Source of the DNA: Candidatus Nanopelagicales bacterium
GTDB lineage: Bacteria > Actinomycetota > Actinomycetes > S36-B12
Direction of reading: 5' to 3'
Length of the DNA stretch: 64,000 bases
Assembly: GCA_030827125.1 (NCBI GenBank)
Contig: JAURFD010000009.1
Location: 1 to 64,000 of the forward strand
The notes beneath the pieces were generated by a model, which searched no databases, was not told the origin of the DNA, and saw nothing but the letters and a program-made list of their open reading frames with translations. Of this stretch, positions 52,745 to 62,370 are shown piece by piece. The translations under genes and the position numbers were made by a program. How positions within the stretch are numbered: position 1 is the first letter of the stretch; each line of letters opens with the position of its first letter.

Positions 52745-53256
52745 TGGTCATTCGACGGATCCTCCTGTGCGCGGTGCTGCTGTTGCTCGCGGTGGTACTC
52801 GAAGTGACCCTGCTCGCCCCGCTGCCGTTTCCCGGGGCCACGCCGCCGCTGGTGCTGGTCACCGTGGCCGCTCTGTCCTTCGCCTTCGGCCCGAACACGG
52901 GTGCCGTATGCGGCTTCATCGGCGGACTCTTGCTCGATACGGCCCCTCCGGCCGCAGGCACTCTGGGCATCACGGCCCTGCTGCTCACCCTGGTCGGCTA
53001 CCTGCTCGGACGCCTCGGTGATCCCAACGACCGACCGCTGTTCTTGAGCGTCGGCGGCACCGCGGCCGCAGGTGGTCTCGTGGTCCTTGGAGCCGCAATT
53101 CTCGGTGGTCTGCTGGGCAATCCGCGCATTCAGTGGGGCGACGTGCCGGTGATGGTTATCACGGCAGCCCTCTACGCCGCCTTCCTCGCGGTTCTCCTTA
53201 TCCCTCTCATTCAGCGACTATCGCGCCGACTGGTCCCCGAAGCGTTCGCCCGATAG
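52744..53256 (+). CDS. mreD: rod shape-determining protein MreD
   Basis: 170 residues from ATG 52744, which overlaps the mreC stop by 1 nt; GTG 52741 would add one residue. Five hydrophobic helices make up nearly the whole protein, with LSFAFGPNTGAVCGFIGGLLLDTAPPAAGTLG as the conserved MreD region. It is an integral membrane partner of MreC. Confidence 0.92.
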   Translation: MVIRRILLCAVLLLLAVVLEVTLLAPLPFPGATPPLVLVTVAALSFAFGPNTGAVCGFIGGLLLDTAPPAAGTLGITALLLTLVGYLLGRLGDPNDRPLFLSVGGTAAAGGLVVLGAAILGGLLGNPRIQWGDVPVMVITAALYAAFLAVLLIPLIQRLSRRLVPEAFAR

Positions 53257-53390
53257 TCGGACGGTTGTCTCCGCGTCCGGAGGGACTCGCAGGGAGTGGC
53301 GTCGTACCGTGGTGGTCAGCAGGGGCAGATCGCCCTACTGCGGCATGCCCGTGCACCGGGTGACCGGCGAGGCCGAGCAAGGGAGGTGTG

Positions 53391-55529
53391 GTGAGCGACC
53401 GCTCCAATATCCGCCTCGTGGTGCTCGGAGTGCTCATCATCTCCCTCATCAGCACCCTGCTGGCACGACTGTTCTACCTGCAGATCGTCGTAGGTGATGA
53501 GTACGCGGCTCAGGCGGCCAGCAACTCCACCCGCGAGGTCGTCACACCTGCCGTGCGCGGTCTGATTCTGGACCAGCGGGGCCGTCCCATGGTCGCCAAC
53601 CGCACATCCCTGGTCGTCTCCGTCGACCGGTCGATTCTCGCTCGCGAGGAGGACGACGGTGCCGCAATTCTGGGGCGCTTGGCGCAGACCCTTGAGGTCA
53701 CGCCGGAGTCGCTCGCCGAGCGTCTGCTGCCGTGTGGCAGCGAGGGTGCCCCGCCGCTGCCTGTGTGCTGGGACGGATCGCCGTACCAGCCGGTGCCGGT
53801 CGCCAAGGATGTCCCGACCCAAACTGCACTGAAGATCATGGAACGACGGTCCGAGTTCGCGGGAGTTACGGCGCAACTCGAAGCCGTGCGCGAATACCCC
53901 TCTCCCTACGATTCGAATCTCGCGCACGTGCTCGGTTACGTCGGTCCGGTGACGCAGGAGCAGTTGGACGCCCAGGGAGAATCTCAAGACCCAGCGCGGC
54001 TTCGTGCCCGCGACCTGGTGGGTCGTAATGGTCTCGAGGCCCAATACGACAGCGAACTACGCGGCATTCCTGGGATCACCACGCTGGCCGTCGATCAGGT
54101 TGGGCGAGTCACGGGCACCGTCAGTGAATCGGATCCGGTTGCTGGCAACTACGTCGTCACCAATATCGACGCACATCTCCAGGCCGTTGTAGAGACGGCC
54201 CTCGAGGATGCCGTTCTTCGATCTCGCGAGGCCGGTGAGATTGCCGACAGCGGTGCCGCGATCGTGTTGGACGTGACGAACGGGGCCGTTCTCGCGATGG
54301 CGAGTTATCCGACGTACGACCCCCGACTGTGGGTGGGAGGCATCTCGAACTCGGACTACGAGAAGCTCCTGGCCGACAAGGCGCTGTCCTCCAATGTCAT
54401 CCAGGGCACGTTCCCCCCGGGGTCGACCTACAAGGTTGTGACGACGGTGGCGGCGGCACGTGAGGGCTACGACCTCTATGGCACGTACGACTGCCCGGGT
54501 GACTACACCGTCGGGTCGCAGCGATTCCGCAACTTCGAGTCGTCCGCGTATGGTCCTATCACGTTGGAGCGCGCACTCGAGGTGTCCTGCAACACCGTCT
54601 TCTACCGCATGGCTGACGAGATGTGGCTGAAGTCCGGCGGCCTGTATGCACCGGACGGAGCACCCGATCCCATCGCCGATGCGGCGGACTCATTCGCGCT
54701 GGGTCGGCGCACCGGCGTGGATCTGCCCAATGAGGCATCCGGACTGGTCTCGGGTCGCGAGGAAAAGCTCGCGGTGTGGGAGCAGCGGCGCGAAACCTGG
54801 TGCGCCGACGCCAAGGACGGCTTTGCCGACCTCCGGCGGGAGAATCCGCGGTTGGCGGAGTACTACACCGCACTCGCCAAGGAGAACTGTCTGGACGGTT
54901 TCCGGTGGCGCAACGGTGACGCCATCAATGCCTCTATCGGCCAGGGTGACACGTCCATCACGCCCCTGCAGTTAGCCATGGCTTACGCCGCGATCGCCAA
55001 CGATGGCACCGTCTACCAGCCGCAGGTGGCCAAGGCGATCGTCACCAGCGGCGGCGAGGTCGTTCGGCAGTTTGACCCCGTCGTCCGCGGCGAGGTGCAG
55101 GCGCCGGAGGGCACTTTTGAGTTCCTGCGGGCGTCACTCTCGGGTGTCACTTTTGATGGCACCGGCAAGATTCCTTTCGAGGGCTTCCCGCTTGACGACA
55201 TCCCCATCGCATCCAAGACCGGCTCCGCACAGGTCTTCGGTGACAAGTCGACGACCGCGTGGTACGCCAGCTTCGCGCCCGCGGACAACCCGCGCTACGC
55301 GGTCATCATCATGGTGACCCAGGGTGGCACCGGGTCGGTCACCGTCGGTCCGAGCGTGCGGACGATCTACGAGGCGCTCTTCGGAGTTGTCGATGGTGTT
55401 ATCGACCCGGCCCAGAGCGTCCTCGTGGGCGGTGAGCCATCCAGCACCTTGCCGGTGGTGCGGCCGGACGGGATCCCCATCGTGCCCGAGAGCGACACCC
55501 CATCGCCTGATCCGGCAGCTACGCCATGA
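53391..55529 (+). CDS. mrdA: peptidoglycan DD-transpeptidase PBP2 (class B)
   Basis: 712 residues from GTG 53391 (GGGAGG 4 nt upstream; GTG 53388 also possible). One N-terminal membrane helix (about 7-28), dimerisation domain with RGLILDQRGRPMVANR, then the transpeptidase: QGTFPPGSTYKVVTTVAA (catalytic Ser and Lys of SxxK), EVSCNTVFYRMA (SxN) and ASKTGSAQ (KTG). The C-tail is Pro/Ser/Asp rich. It crosslinks lateral-wall peptidoglycan with RodA. A 134-nt gap separates it from mreD. Confidence 0.96.
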   Translation: MSDRSNIRLVVLGVLIISLISTLLARLFYLQIVVGDEYAAQAASNSTREVVTPAVRGLILDQRGRPMVANRTSLVVSVDRSILAREEDDGAAILGRLAQTLEVTPESLAERLLPCGSEGAPPLPVCWDGSPYQPVPVAKDVPTQTALKIMERRSEFAGVTAQLEAVREYPSPYDSNLAHVLGYVGPVTQEQLDAQGESQDPARLRARDLVGRNGLEAQYDSELRGIPGITTLAVDQVGRVTGTVSESDPVAGNYVVTNIDAHLQAVVETALEDAVLRSREAGEIADSGAAIVLDVTNGAVLAMASYPTYDPRLWVGGISNSDYEKLLADKALSSNVIQGTFPPGSTYKVVTTVAAAREGYDLYGTYDCPGDYTVGSQRFRNFESSAYGPITLERALEVSCNTVFYRMADEMWLKSGGLYAPDGAPDPIADAADSFALGRRTGVDLPNEASGLVSGREEKLAVWEQRRETWCADAKDGFADLRRENPRLAEYYTALAKENCLDGFRWRNGDAINASIGQGDTSITPLQLAMAYAAIANDGTVYQPQVAKAIVTSGGEVVRQFDPVVRGEVQAPEGTFEFLRASLSGVTFDGTGKIPFEGFPLDDIPIASKTGSAQVFGDKSTTAWYASFAPADNPRYAVIIMVTQGGTGSVTVGPSVRTIYEALFGVVDGVIDPAQSVLVGGEPSSTLPVVRPDGIPIVPESDTPSPDPAATP

Positions 55530-56683
55530 GCACCGCGGAGTCGCAACGCTTCATCGGCGCCCGTCAGCAGGAGCGCCAGTCATATTGGCGACGGCTGGAC
55601 TGGTGGCTGCTCCTTTCCGCGCTCATCTTGAGTGTGGGCAGTTCGGTATTCGTCTGGTCCGCGAGCCGCTCGGATCTCGCCGGTGACGATCCGCAGTACT
55701 TCCTCAACCGACACGTCATCAACATCGTTATCGGCCTCGTTCTCGCATTCATCATTTCTCGACTGGACTACCGACTGCTCCGGGCATACTCACCGGTGTT
55801 CTACGGGCTGGCGATCTTCGGGATCCTCCTCGTCTACACCCCGCTGGGGGCGACGATCGCCGGCGCGCGAGCGTGGATCAAGTTGCCGGGCGGGTTCACG
55901 ATGCAGCCATCGGAATTTGCCAAGGTGGCCATCGTTCTCATCCTGGCCGTCGTTCTCGCGGAAAAGCGTGATGCGGAGACGGAGCCCCGTGATCGCGATG
56001 TGGCCCTGGCGCTGCTGCTCGCAGCGATTCCTATCGGACTGGTCCTTCTTCAAAACGACACGGGCACCGTGCTCATCATGTGCACGATCGTCGTGACCAT
56101 GGTGGCGGTTTCCGGCGCGCGTACGCGATGGGTGGCCGGCCTGCTTGTCGCAGGAGCGACCGCCGCCGTCGTCGCGTGGCAACTCGGATTCGTCAAGGAC
56201 TACCAAATCGCGCGATTGACCTCCTTTGTCAACCCGGACGACGCAGCATCGACGGCGGCGTACAACGCGACCCAGGCGCGCATCGCGATCGGCGGTGGCG
56301 AGCTCTGGGGGAGAGGTCTGTTCCAAGGACCCCAGACGCAGGGCAATTTCGTGCCGGTCAACGAAAGCGACTTCATTTTCACCGTGATTGGGGAAGAGGT
56401 CGGATTCGTAGGCGCCGCACTCTCCATCCTGCTCCTGAGTATCGTGCTGTGGCGCGGCATGCGGGTGGCCCTCGGTGCTCAGGAACTCTACGGTCGTCTC
56501 GTCGCAGCCGGTGTCGTCGCCTGGCTCGCCTTCCAGACCTTCGAGAACATCGGAATGAATCTCGGCATCATGCCGATCACCGGAGTCCCGTTGCCATTCG
56601 TCTCCTACGGGGGCACCTCGATGTTCGCCTCCTGGATAGCCCTGGGCCTCATCGAGAACGTTCGAATACACACGCGGTCCTAG
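55526..56683 (+). CDS. rodA: peptidoglycan glycosyltransferase RodA (SEDS)
   Basis: 385 residues with about ten membrane helices. SEDS motifs: GARAWIKLPGGFTMQPSEFAKVAIVL (with the conserved Asp-equivalent loop near it), QNDTGTVLIMC, LWGRGLFQGPQTQGNFVPVNESDFIFTVIGEEVGF and PITGVPLPFVSYGGTSM. It polymerises lipid II in the elongasome with PBP2. ATG overlaps the mrdA stop (ATGA). Last gene of the mre/rod operon. Confidence 0.96.
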   Translation: MSTAESQRFIGARQQERQSYWRRLDWWLLLSALILSVGSSVFVWSASRSDLAGDDPQYFLNRHVINIVIGLVLAFIISRLDYRLLRAYSPVFYGLAIFGILLVYTPLGATIAGARAWIKLPGGFTMQPSEFAKVAIVLILAVVLAEKRDAETEPRDRDVALALLLAAIPIGLVLLQNDTGTVLIMCTIVVTMVAVSGARTRWVAGLLVAGATAAVVAWQLGFVKDYQIARLTSFVNPDDAASTAAYNATQARIAIGGGELWGRGLFQGPQTQGNFVPVNESDFIFTVIGEEVGFVGAALSILLLSIVLWRGMRVALGAQELYGRLVAAGVVAWLAFQTFENIGMNLGIMPITGVPLPFVSYGGTSMFASWIALGLIENVRIHTRS

Positions 56684-56698
56684 TCCCGGATCGGCCGG

Positions 56699-56704
56699 TA
56701 GTCT
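56699..56704 (+). promoter_or_regulatory. -10 box (TAGTCT) before the TIGR03960 gene
   Basis: TAGTCT ends 7 nt before ATG 56712 with no ribosome site, 15 nt after the rodA stop. It separates the following operon from mre/rod. Confidence 0.5.
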
Positions 56705-56711
56705 TGGCGGC

Positions 56712-58643
56712 ATGTCCCCCGAGTCAGTCTTTCCTGCGCTGGAGGCGCTCCTGCCCCGCGTGCAGAAGCCCATTCAGTACGTCGGAGGTGAGGTCAACGC
56801 CGTCATCGCGGAATGGGACGCGGCCGACGTGCGCTGGGCCCTGATGTACCCCGACGCCTACGAGGTGGGTGCACCCAATCAGGGCGTGCAGATCCTCTAC
56901 GAGGTCCTCAACGAGGCCGAGGGTGTTCTCGCCGAGCGCACCTACGCGGTGTGGCCCGATCTCGAGGCACTCATGCGGGAGCACGACGTTCCCCAGTTCA
57001 CGGTTGACTCTCACCGACCCGTCGGCGCCTTTGACCTGTTCGGCCTCTCCTTCTCCACCGAGCTCGGCTACACGAACATGCTCACCGCCCTCGACCTCGC
57101 GGGCATCCCTGTCCTTGCCCGCGACCGCAGTGACGGCCATCCGCTCGTTATCGCGGGGGGACACGCGGCGTTCAATCCTGAACCCATCGCTGACTTCATC
57201 GATGCTGCGGTCCTCGGCGATGGCGAGGAAGCCGTCCTGCGCATCTCCGAGATCGTGCGCGACTGGAAGTCTGCAGGGCAACCCGGTGGACGTGATCAAT
57301 TGCTCGCTGACATCGCCGCGTCCGGCGTCGCGTACGTACCGGCGTTCTATGACGTCGAGTATCTCGAGGATGGCCGTATTCGTCGTGTCGTGCCCGCGCG
57401 AACCGGAATTCCTTGGCGCGTCGCGAAGCACACCGTGATGGACCTCGACGAGTGGCCGTACCCGAAGGCACCCCTGGTGCCGTTGGCGGAAACAGTGCAT
57501 GAGCGTATGAGCGTGGAGATCTTCCGCGGGTGCACCCGCGGCTGTCGCTTCTGTCAGGCCGGCATGATCACGCGGCCCGTTCGCGAACGGAGCAAGGCCG
57601 GCATCGCCGAGATGGTCGATCGTGGGCTGGCCGCGACCGGCTATGAAGAGGTAGGTCTGCTCAGCCTGTCGAGCGCTGATCACTCCGAAATCGCCGAGGT
57701 GACGACGTATCTGGCTGACTGCTACGAGGGTTCCCAAACCTCACTGTCCCTGCCGAGCACTCGCGTGGATGCCTTCAATATCGATCTCGCGAACGAGCTC
57801 TCGCGCAACGGTCGGCGTAGCGGTTTGACCTTCGCGCCGGAGGGTGGCAGTGAGCGGATGCGCCGCGTCATCAACAAACAGGTGACCGAGGACGATTTGA
57901 TTCGCACCGTCGCTACCGCGTACGGCGCTGGTTGGCGTCAGGTGAAGCTCTATTTCATGTGTGGGCTGCCCACGGAGACCGATGACGACGTTCTGCAGAT
58001 TGCTCGCCTTGCTCGCGAGGTCATTCGCGTGGGCCGGGAGGTGAGCGGACGACGTGATATCCGATGCACCGTGTCGATCGGTGGGTTCGTGCCCAAGCCG
58101 CACACGCCCTTCCAATGGGCCGGCCAACTCGATCACGAGTCGACCGATGCCCGCCTGGCCAAGCTTCGTGACGCCATTCGGACCGATCGGGAGTACGGCA
58201 AGTCCATCGGCTTCCGCTACCACGATGGCAAGCCAGGCATCATCGAAGGCCTGCTCTCCCGGGGCGATCGCCGCGTTGGTCAGGTCATCCTCACTGCGTG
58301 GCAGCGCGGTGCCCGCTTCGATGGCTGGAGCGAGCACTTCGACTTTGATCGCTGGGCGGCGGCGGCCGCGGACGCACTCGCAAAGGAGCCGGTGGACCTC
58401 GATTGGTACACCACGCGCGAGCGTCAGCATGCTGAGGTCCTGCCCTGGGATCACCTGGATTCCGGTCTGGATCGGGAGTGGCTCTGGGAGGACTGGCAGG
58501 ACGCCATCGACGAGGTAGGTGTCGAAGACTGCCGGTGGCATCCGTGTTCGGACTGCGGCGTGTGCGATCAACTCGGCACCGAGATTCAGGTGGGTCCCAC
58601 GGACCTGGGACTACCGGAAATCCGCGTGAGCGCACTCGCGTGA
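56712..58643 (+). CDS. TIGR03960-family B12-binding-like radical SAM protein
   Basis: 643 residues. The N-terminal ~220 residues resemble a cobalamin-binding Rossmann domain (ALMYPDAYEVGAPNQGVQILYEVLNE, PLVIAGGHAAFNPEPIADFIDAAVLGDGEE) but lack the B12-ligating His pattern of true B12 proteins. The radical SAM core has IFRGCTRGCRFCQAGMI (CxxxCxxC). A Cys cluster near the end (CRWHPCSDCGVC) may hold a second metal site. Always next to a TIGR03936 protein or fused with it; a tRNA or rRNA modification role has been suggested but not shown. Confidence 0.93.
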   Translation: MSPESVFPALEALLPRVQKPIQYVGGEVNAVIAEWDAADVRWALMYPDAYEVGAPNQGVQILYEVLNEAEGVLAERTYAVWPDLEALMREHDVPQFTVDSHRPVGAFDLFGLSFSTELGYTNMLTALDLAGIPVLARDRSDGHPLVIAGGHAAFNPEPIADFIDAAVLGDGEEAVLRISEIVRDWKSAGQPGGRDQLLADIAASGVAYVPAFYDVEYLEDGRIRRVVPARTGIPWRVAKHTVMDLDEWPYPKAPLVPLAETVHERMSVEIFRGCTRGCRFCQAGMITRPVRERSKAGIAEMVDRGLAATGYEEVGLLSLSSADHSEIAEVTTYLADCYEGSQTSLSLPSTRVDAFNIDLANELSRNGRRSGLTFAPEGGSERMRRVINKQVTEDDLIRTVATAYGAGWRQVKLYFMCGLPTETDDDVLQIARLAREVIRVGREVSGRRDIRCTVSIGGFVPKPHTPFQWAGQLDHESTDARLAKLRDAIRTDREYGKSIGFRYHDGKPGIIEGLLSRGDRRVGQVILTAWQRGARFDGWSEHFDFDRWAAAAADALAKEPVDLDWYTTRERQHAEVLPWDHLDSGLDREWLWEDWQDAIDEVGVEDCRWHPCSDCGVCDQLGTEIQVGPTDLGLPEIRVSALA

Positions 58644-59410
58644 GTCGCAAGCCACCCCGGGACTACGTCGCTCCCGTCCAGCGTTTCCGCCTGCGCTACG
58701 CCAAGCGCGGCCGACTTCGCTTCGCCAGTCACCGCGACTTCCAGCGTGCGTTTGAGCGGGCCCTTCGACGGGCCGGGGTACCGATGGCCTACAGCGCGGG
58801 CTTCAGCCCCCACCCCAAGATCTCCTACGCGAACGCCGCGCCGACCGGCACAGCGAGCGAGGCCGAGTACCTCGAGATCGGTGTGGCCCGGGAGTGCGAC
58901 GCCGATGACCTCAGGGTGGCGATCGACGCGGCCCTACCCCCCGGACTCGACATCGTGGACGTCGTCGAGGCGCGAACCTCGGACTTTGCGGCTCGGCTGC
59001 AGGCGAGTCGCTGGCGTATTGCCCTCCCCGGCCTCACGGCCGAGCAGGTGGCGGCTCCCCTTCACGAACTGCTGGGCCGTTCGGAGTGCCTCGTCGAACG
59101 CCTCACCAAGAATGGCGTCCGGACCTTCGACGTGCGAGCGGCCCTCCTCGAGGGGCGCGTTGCTCCTGCGACGGATGAGCCTGATGCCTGTGCGATACTG
59201 ACGGTGGTCCTACGACAGGCGACCCCCGCCGTAAGACCGGACGACGTCCTCGCAGCCCTGCGTAGCGTGGCCCCCGCTCCGGTGGCCGACGGGTGGCACC
59301 AACCGCCGCCCCAGGTGACCCGTGAGCAACAGGGACCGCTCGATGAGGGCGGAGCCACCGACGTGATTGTCATCGGTGATCCGCTCGCCGCAGACCGCGA
59401 GGCGACCTGA
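58640..59410 (+). CDS. TIGR03936-family radical-SAM-linked protein (DUF2344)
   Basis: 256 residues from GTG 58640, whose GTGA overlaps the stop of the radical SAM gene. VQRFRLRYAKRGRLRFASHRDFQRAFERALRRAGVPMAYSAGFSPHPKISYANA is the signature of the family, followed by EAEYLEIGVA. In some bacteria this domain is fused to the C-terminus of TIGR03960 proteins, so the two chains form one system. The C-terminal ~60 residues are variable. Confidence 0.92.
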   Translation: MSRKPPRDYVAPVQRFRLRYAKRGRLRFASHRDFQRAFERALRRAGVPMAYSAGFSPHPKISYANAAPTGTASEAEYLEIGVARECDADDLRVAIDAALPPGLDIVDVVEARTSDFAARLQASRWRIALPGLTAEQVAAPLHELLGRSECLVERLTKNGVRTFDVRAALLEGRVAPATDEPDACAILTVVLRQATPAVRPDDVLAALRSVAPAPVADGWHQPPPQVTREQQGPLDEGGATDVIVIGDPLAADREAT

Positions 59411-59481
59411 GACTTTCTCGGCCCGGGCCACCGGGTCGAGCTGGCAACCGCCACCACGTGGTGAGAGCCGGATAAACGCAA

Positions 59482-59512
59482 GGTCCTGCGCGGCGCCTCG
59501 GCGCCCGGGACC
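59482..59512 (+). promoter_or_regulatory. hairpin in the RNase E/G leader
   Basis: GGTCC (59482-59486) pairs with GGACC (59508-59512) and encloses two GGCGCC blocks (59492-59497, 59500-59505) that can also pair. The structure ends 2 nt before the GAGAGG ribosome site, so it could affect initiation. It is a structural observation only. Confidence 0.35.
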
Positions 59513-59532
59513 GTGAGAGGACACGAGACCAC

Positions 59533-61920
59533 ATGGTCGACACGACCGACGAGCCCACCGGCTCTAGCACCCCGGCACGACGCACCCCCCGCAAGGCCGC
59601 TACGAGGCCTGCGGGTCCACCCAAAGAAACCGCTGAACACGCCCGGAACGAGGACAAGCCAGCGAAGAAGGCCGCCGCCAAGAAGACGGCGGCCAAGAAG
59701 GCCACAAAGTCAGCGGAGAAGCCGTCCGCGACGCAGGACAAGCCGGCGAAGAAGGCCGCCGCCAAGAAGACGGCGGCCAAGAAGGCCACGAAGTCAGCCG
59801 AGAAGGCTCCCGCCAAGAGTGACGCCGACGACAAACCGGTGGCCAAGAAGGCCGCGCGCAAGTCTTCGGCGAAGAAGACTGCAGCTGAGTCCAGTTCCGC
59901 TGCGGCATCCGCGGAGATGAAGGCCGCGCCGATCGCTCCGATCTTCCAGGCCCCCGACGAGTCCGCGCCGGTGAAGCCCACGCGCTCGCGCCGGACATCT
60001 AAGAAGGCGGCTGCGCCGGACACCGAGACGGAGGCACCTGCCAAGGCCCCTGTTGAGGGGGCCAATGAGGCCGATGGTGATGCCGCCAGCTCAGGTTCGT
60101 CCCGTCGCCGTCGCCGCCGTGGGGGTCGAGGCCGCCGCGGCTCGTCCGGCTCCGTCGAGGGCGCGACTGAGGGAGCGGCCGGCGACGAGGCCGCCGATGA
60201 TGACGAGGCCTCCGCCACCGACACTCCCGACGATGGTGGAGCCGAGGATGGCGGTTCGGGTTCGTCCCGCCGTCGCCGTCGTCGCCGCCGTCGCGGTCAG
60301 GACGCGGGGGCCGATCCGGACGATCCCGAGCGCACGATCGTTCATGTTCGTGAGCCGAAGAGTTCACGCTCCGAGGAGGCCACGGCTCTCAAGGGTTCCG
60401 CCCGTCTCGAGGCCAAGCGACAGCGACGCCGTGAAGGTCGCGACGCCGGTCGACGCCGCGCGCCGATCCTCACCGAGGCTGAGTTCCTCGCCCGACGTGA
60501 GTCGGTTGAGCGGGTCATGGTCGTGCGTCAGGCCGGCGATCGCACGCAGATCGCCGTTCTTGAGGATGGCGTTCTCGTCGAACACTACGTCGATCGCGGG
60601 ACCTCATCGTCGATGGTGGGCAATGTCTATCTCGGTCGCGTGCAAAACGTCCTGCCGTCCATGGAGGCAGCGTTCGTCGATATCGGTCGCGGACGCAATG
60701 CTGTCCTGTACGCCGGTGAGGTGAATTGGGATGCCGCGGGACTGGATGGCCAACCCCGCCGGATCGAAATGGCACTGAAGTCCGGTGACCCGGTGCTCGT
60801 CCAGGTGACGAAGGACCCGGTCGGCCAGAAGGGCGCCCGACTCACCAGCCAGGTTTCCCTGCCCGGTCGCTACCTCGTCTACGTACCGGATGGTTCGATG
60901 ACGGGCATCAGCCGCAAGTTGCCCGATACCGAACGCTCTCGACTCAAGGCCATCTTGAAGAAGGTCATGCCCGAAGGCGCTGGCGTCATTGTTCGCACTG
61001 CTGCCGAAGGGGCGAGCGAGGAAGAACTCACGCGCGACATCACTCGCTTGCAGGCGCAGTGGGAGGACATCGAGAAGAAGGTCAAGTCAGCGACGCCACC
61101 GGCACTGCTGAGCTCGGAGCCGGACCTCGCCGTCAAGGTGATCCGCGACATCTTCAATGAGGACTTCGCCAAGCTCGTCGTCTCGGGTGCTGAAGCACAG
61201 TCGACGGTGCGTGACTACGTCGCCTCCGTTGCTCCAGATCTGCAGGAGCGCGTCGAGACGTGGACCGGACCGAAGGACGTCTTCGCCGAGTATCGGGTGG
61301 ATGAGCAGTTGACAAAGGCGCTCGACCGCAAGGTGTGGTTGCCGTCAGGAGGCTCGCTCGTTATTGACCGCACCGAGGCGATGACGGTGGTTGACGTCAA
61401 TACCGGCAAGTTCGTGGGTCAAGGCGGCAATCTCGAAGAGACCGTGACCAAGAACAATCTCGAGGCAGCTGAGGAGATCGTCCGACAACTTCGTCTGCGC
61501 GACATCGGTGGCATCATCGTCATCGACTTCATCGACATGGTGCTCGAGAGCAACCGCGACCTGGTGCTGCGCCGCCTGGTCGAATGCCTCGGCCGTGACC
61601 GCACCAAGCACCAGGTAGCCGAGGTCACCTCGTTGGGTCTGGTCCAGATGACGCGCAAGCGCATCGGTGGGGGACTGCTGGAGATCTTCTCGACCACCTG
61701 CGACTCCTGCGGTGGCCGAGGCCACCACGTCTCGCTGCATCTGCCCGAGGACGACGCGAAGCCCGCCGTGGTCAAGGCGGGTCGCCGCCGGGGCAAGGGT
61801 GTGGACCCCGCCGACGTCATCGCCAAGACTGCGGCCGCGGAGGACGAACCTGTCGGGGCGGACGCCGACGAGCCCGCACTGTCTGCCGAGGGTGACGAGG
61901 GAGCTGAGGAGAGTTCGTGA
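59533..61920 (+). CDS. rne: ribonuclease E/G
   Basis: 795 residues from ATG 59533. The N-terminal ~320 residues are disordered: a Lys/Ala-rich tract with a tandem duplication, then Asp/Glu/Ser/Gly and Arg-rich blocks (SSRRRRRRGG type). The catalytic part has an S1 domain (GNVYLGRVQNVLPSMEAAFVDIGRGRNAVLY, from residue 363), the 5' sensor, the DNase I-like domain with AMTVVDVNTGKFVG and GGIIVIDFIDM (Mg Asp residues), and the Zn-link CDSCGGRG (Cys 723 and 726) for tetramer assembly. It matures rRNA and degrades mRNA. Basic N-terminal arms are typical of actinobacterial RNase E. Confidence 0.97.
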   Translation: MVDTTDEPTGSSTPARRTPRKAATRPAGPPKETAEHARNEDKPAKKAAAKKTAAKKATKSAEKPSATQDKPAKKAAAKKTAAKKATKSAEKAPAKSDADDKPVAKKAARKSSAKKTAAESSSAAASAEMKAAPIAPIFQAPDESAPVKPTRSRRTSKKAAAPDTETEAPAKAPVEGANEADGDAASSGSSRRRRRRGGRGRRGSSGSVEGATEGAAGDEAADDDEASATDTPDDGGAEDGGSGSSRRRRRRRRRGQDAGADPDDPERTIVHVREPKSSRSEEATALKGSARLEAKRQRRREGRDAGRRRAPILTEAEFLARRESVERVMVVRQAGDRTQIAVLEDGVLVEHYVDRGTSSSMVGNVYLGRVQNVLPSMEAAFVDIGRGRNAVLYAGEVNWDAAGLDGQPRRIEMALKSGDPVLVQVTKDPVGQKGARLTSQVSLPGRYLVYVPDGSMTGISRKLPDTERSRLKAILKKVMPEGAGVIVRTAAEGASEEELTRDITRLQAQWEDIEKKVKSATPPALLSSEPDLAVKVIRDIFNEDFAKLVVSGAEAQSTVRDYVASVAPDLQERVETWTGPKDVFAEYRVDEQLTKALDRKVWLPSGGSLVIDRTEAMTVVDVNTGKFVGQGGNLEETVTKNNLEAAEEIVRQLRLRDIGGIIVIDFIDMVLESNRDLVLRRLVECLGRDRTKHQVAEVTSLGLVQMTRKRIGGGLLEIFSTTCDSCGGRGHHVSLHLPEDDAKPAVVKAGRRRGKGVDPADVIAKTAAAEDEPVGADADEPALSAEGDEGAEESS
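59653..59805 (+). repeat. 69-bp direct repeat in the rne N-terminal tract
   Basis: 59653-59721 and 59737-59805 are 69-bp copies with three mismatches, offset by 84 bp (28 codons). They encode DKPAKKAAAKKTAAKKATKS twice. Reading frame is kept. Confidence 0.9.
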
Positions 61921-62052
61921 GGCGGACAGGTCCTGCCGGCGGGCGTGCCCCCCGGATTGGCCCCGGACCGTCTCCATCAGGTAACCTTGCCCGTCGGCGC
62001 TGACGCGCCCGATTCGCCCGGCCCCAGGGTCGGATAGCCCAAGGAGCACCAC

Positions 62053-62367
62053 GTGTACGCCATCGTTCGCGCCGGAGGCCGGCAAGAGAAGGTCGCTGTC
62101 GGCGACACCGTCGTCATGGATCGCGTCCAGGCCGAGCCCGGCGCCACCGTGAGCCTCCCGGCCCTCATGATCGTCGACGACGGCGCCGTGACCGCTGACC
62201 CGGCCAAGCTCGCCGGCGTCTCCGTGACCGCCGAGGTCGTGGCGCATGAGCGTGGCCCGAAGATCCGCATCCTCCGCTACAAGAACAAGACCGGTTACCG
62301 TCGACGCCAGGGGCACCGTCAGGACCTCACCCGCGTCAAGGTGACCGCTATCGAGACGAAGGCGTGA
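62053..62367 (+). CDS. rplU: 50S ribosomal protein L21
   Basis: 104 residues from GTG 62053 after [24 protein letters not shown] at the start and [26 protein letters not shown] at the end are standard L21. It binds 23S rRNA next to L20. First gene of the rplU-rpmA-obg run; 132 nt separate it from rne, including a GC-rich segment with no clear terminator. Confidence 0.98.
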   Translation: MYAIVRAGGRQEKVAVGDTVVMDRVQAEPGATVSLPALMIVDDGAVTADPAKLAGVSVTAEVVAHERGPKIRILRYKNKTGYRRRQGHRQDLTRVKVTAIETKA

Positions 62368-62370
62368 CCC

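Noticed and set aside
59653..59805. Repeat suggestive of a mobile element
   Set aside because: It is an in-frame duplication of a Lys/Ala-rich codon block within rne.
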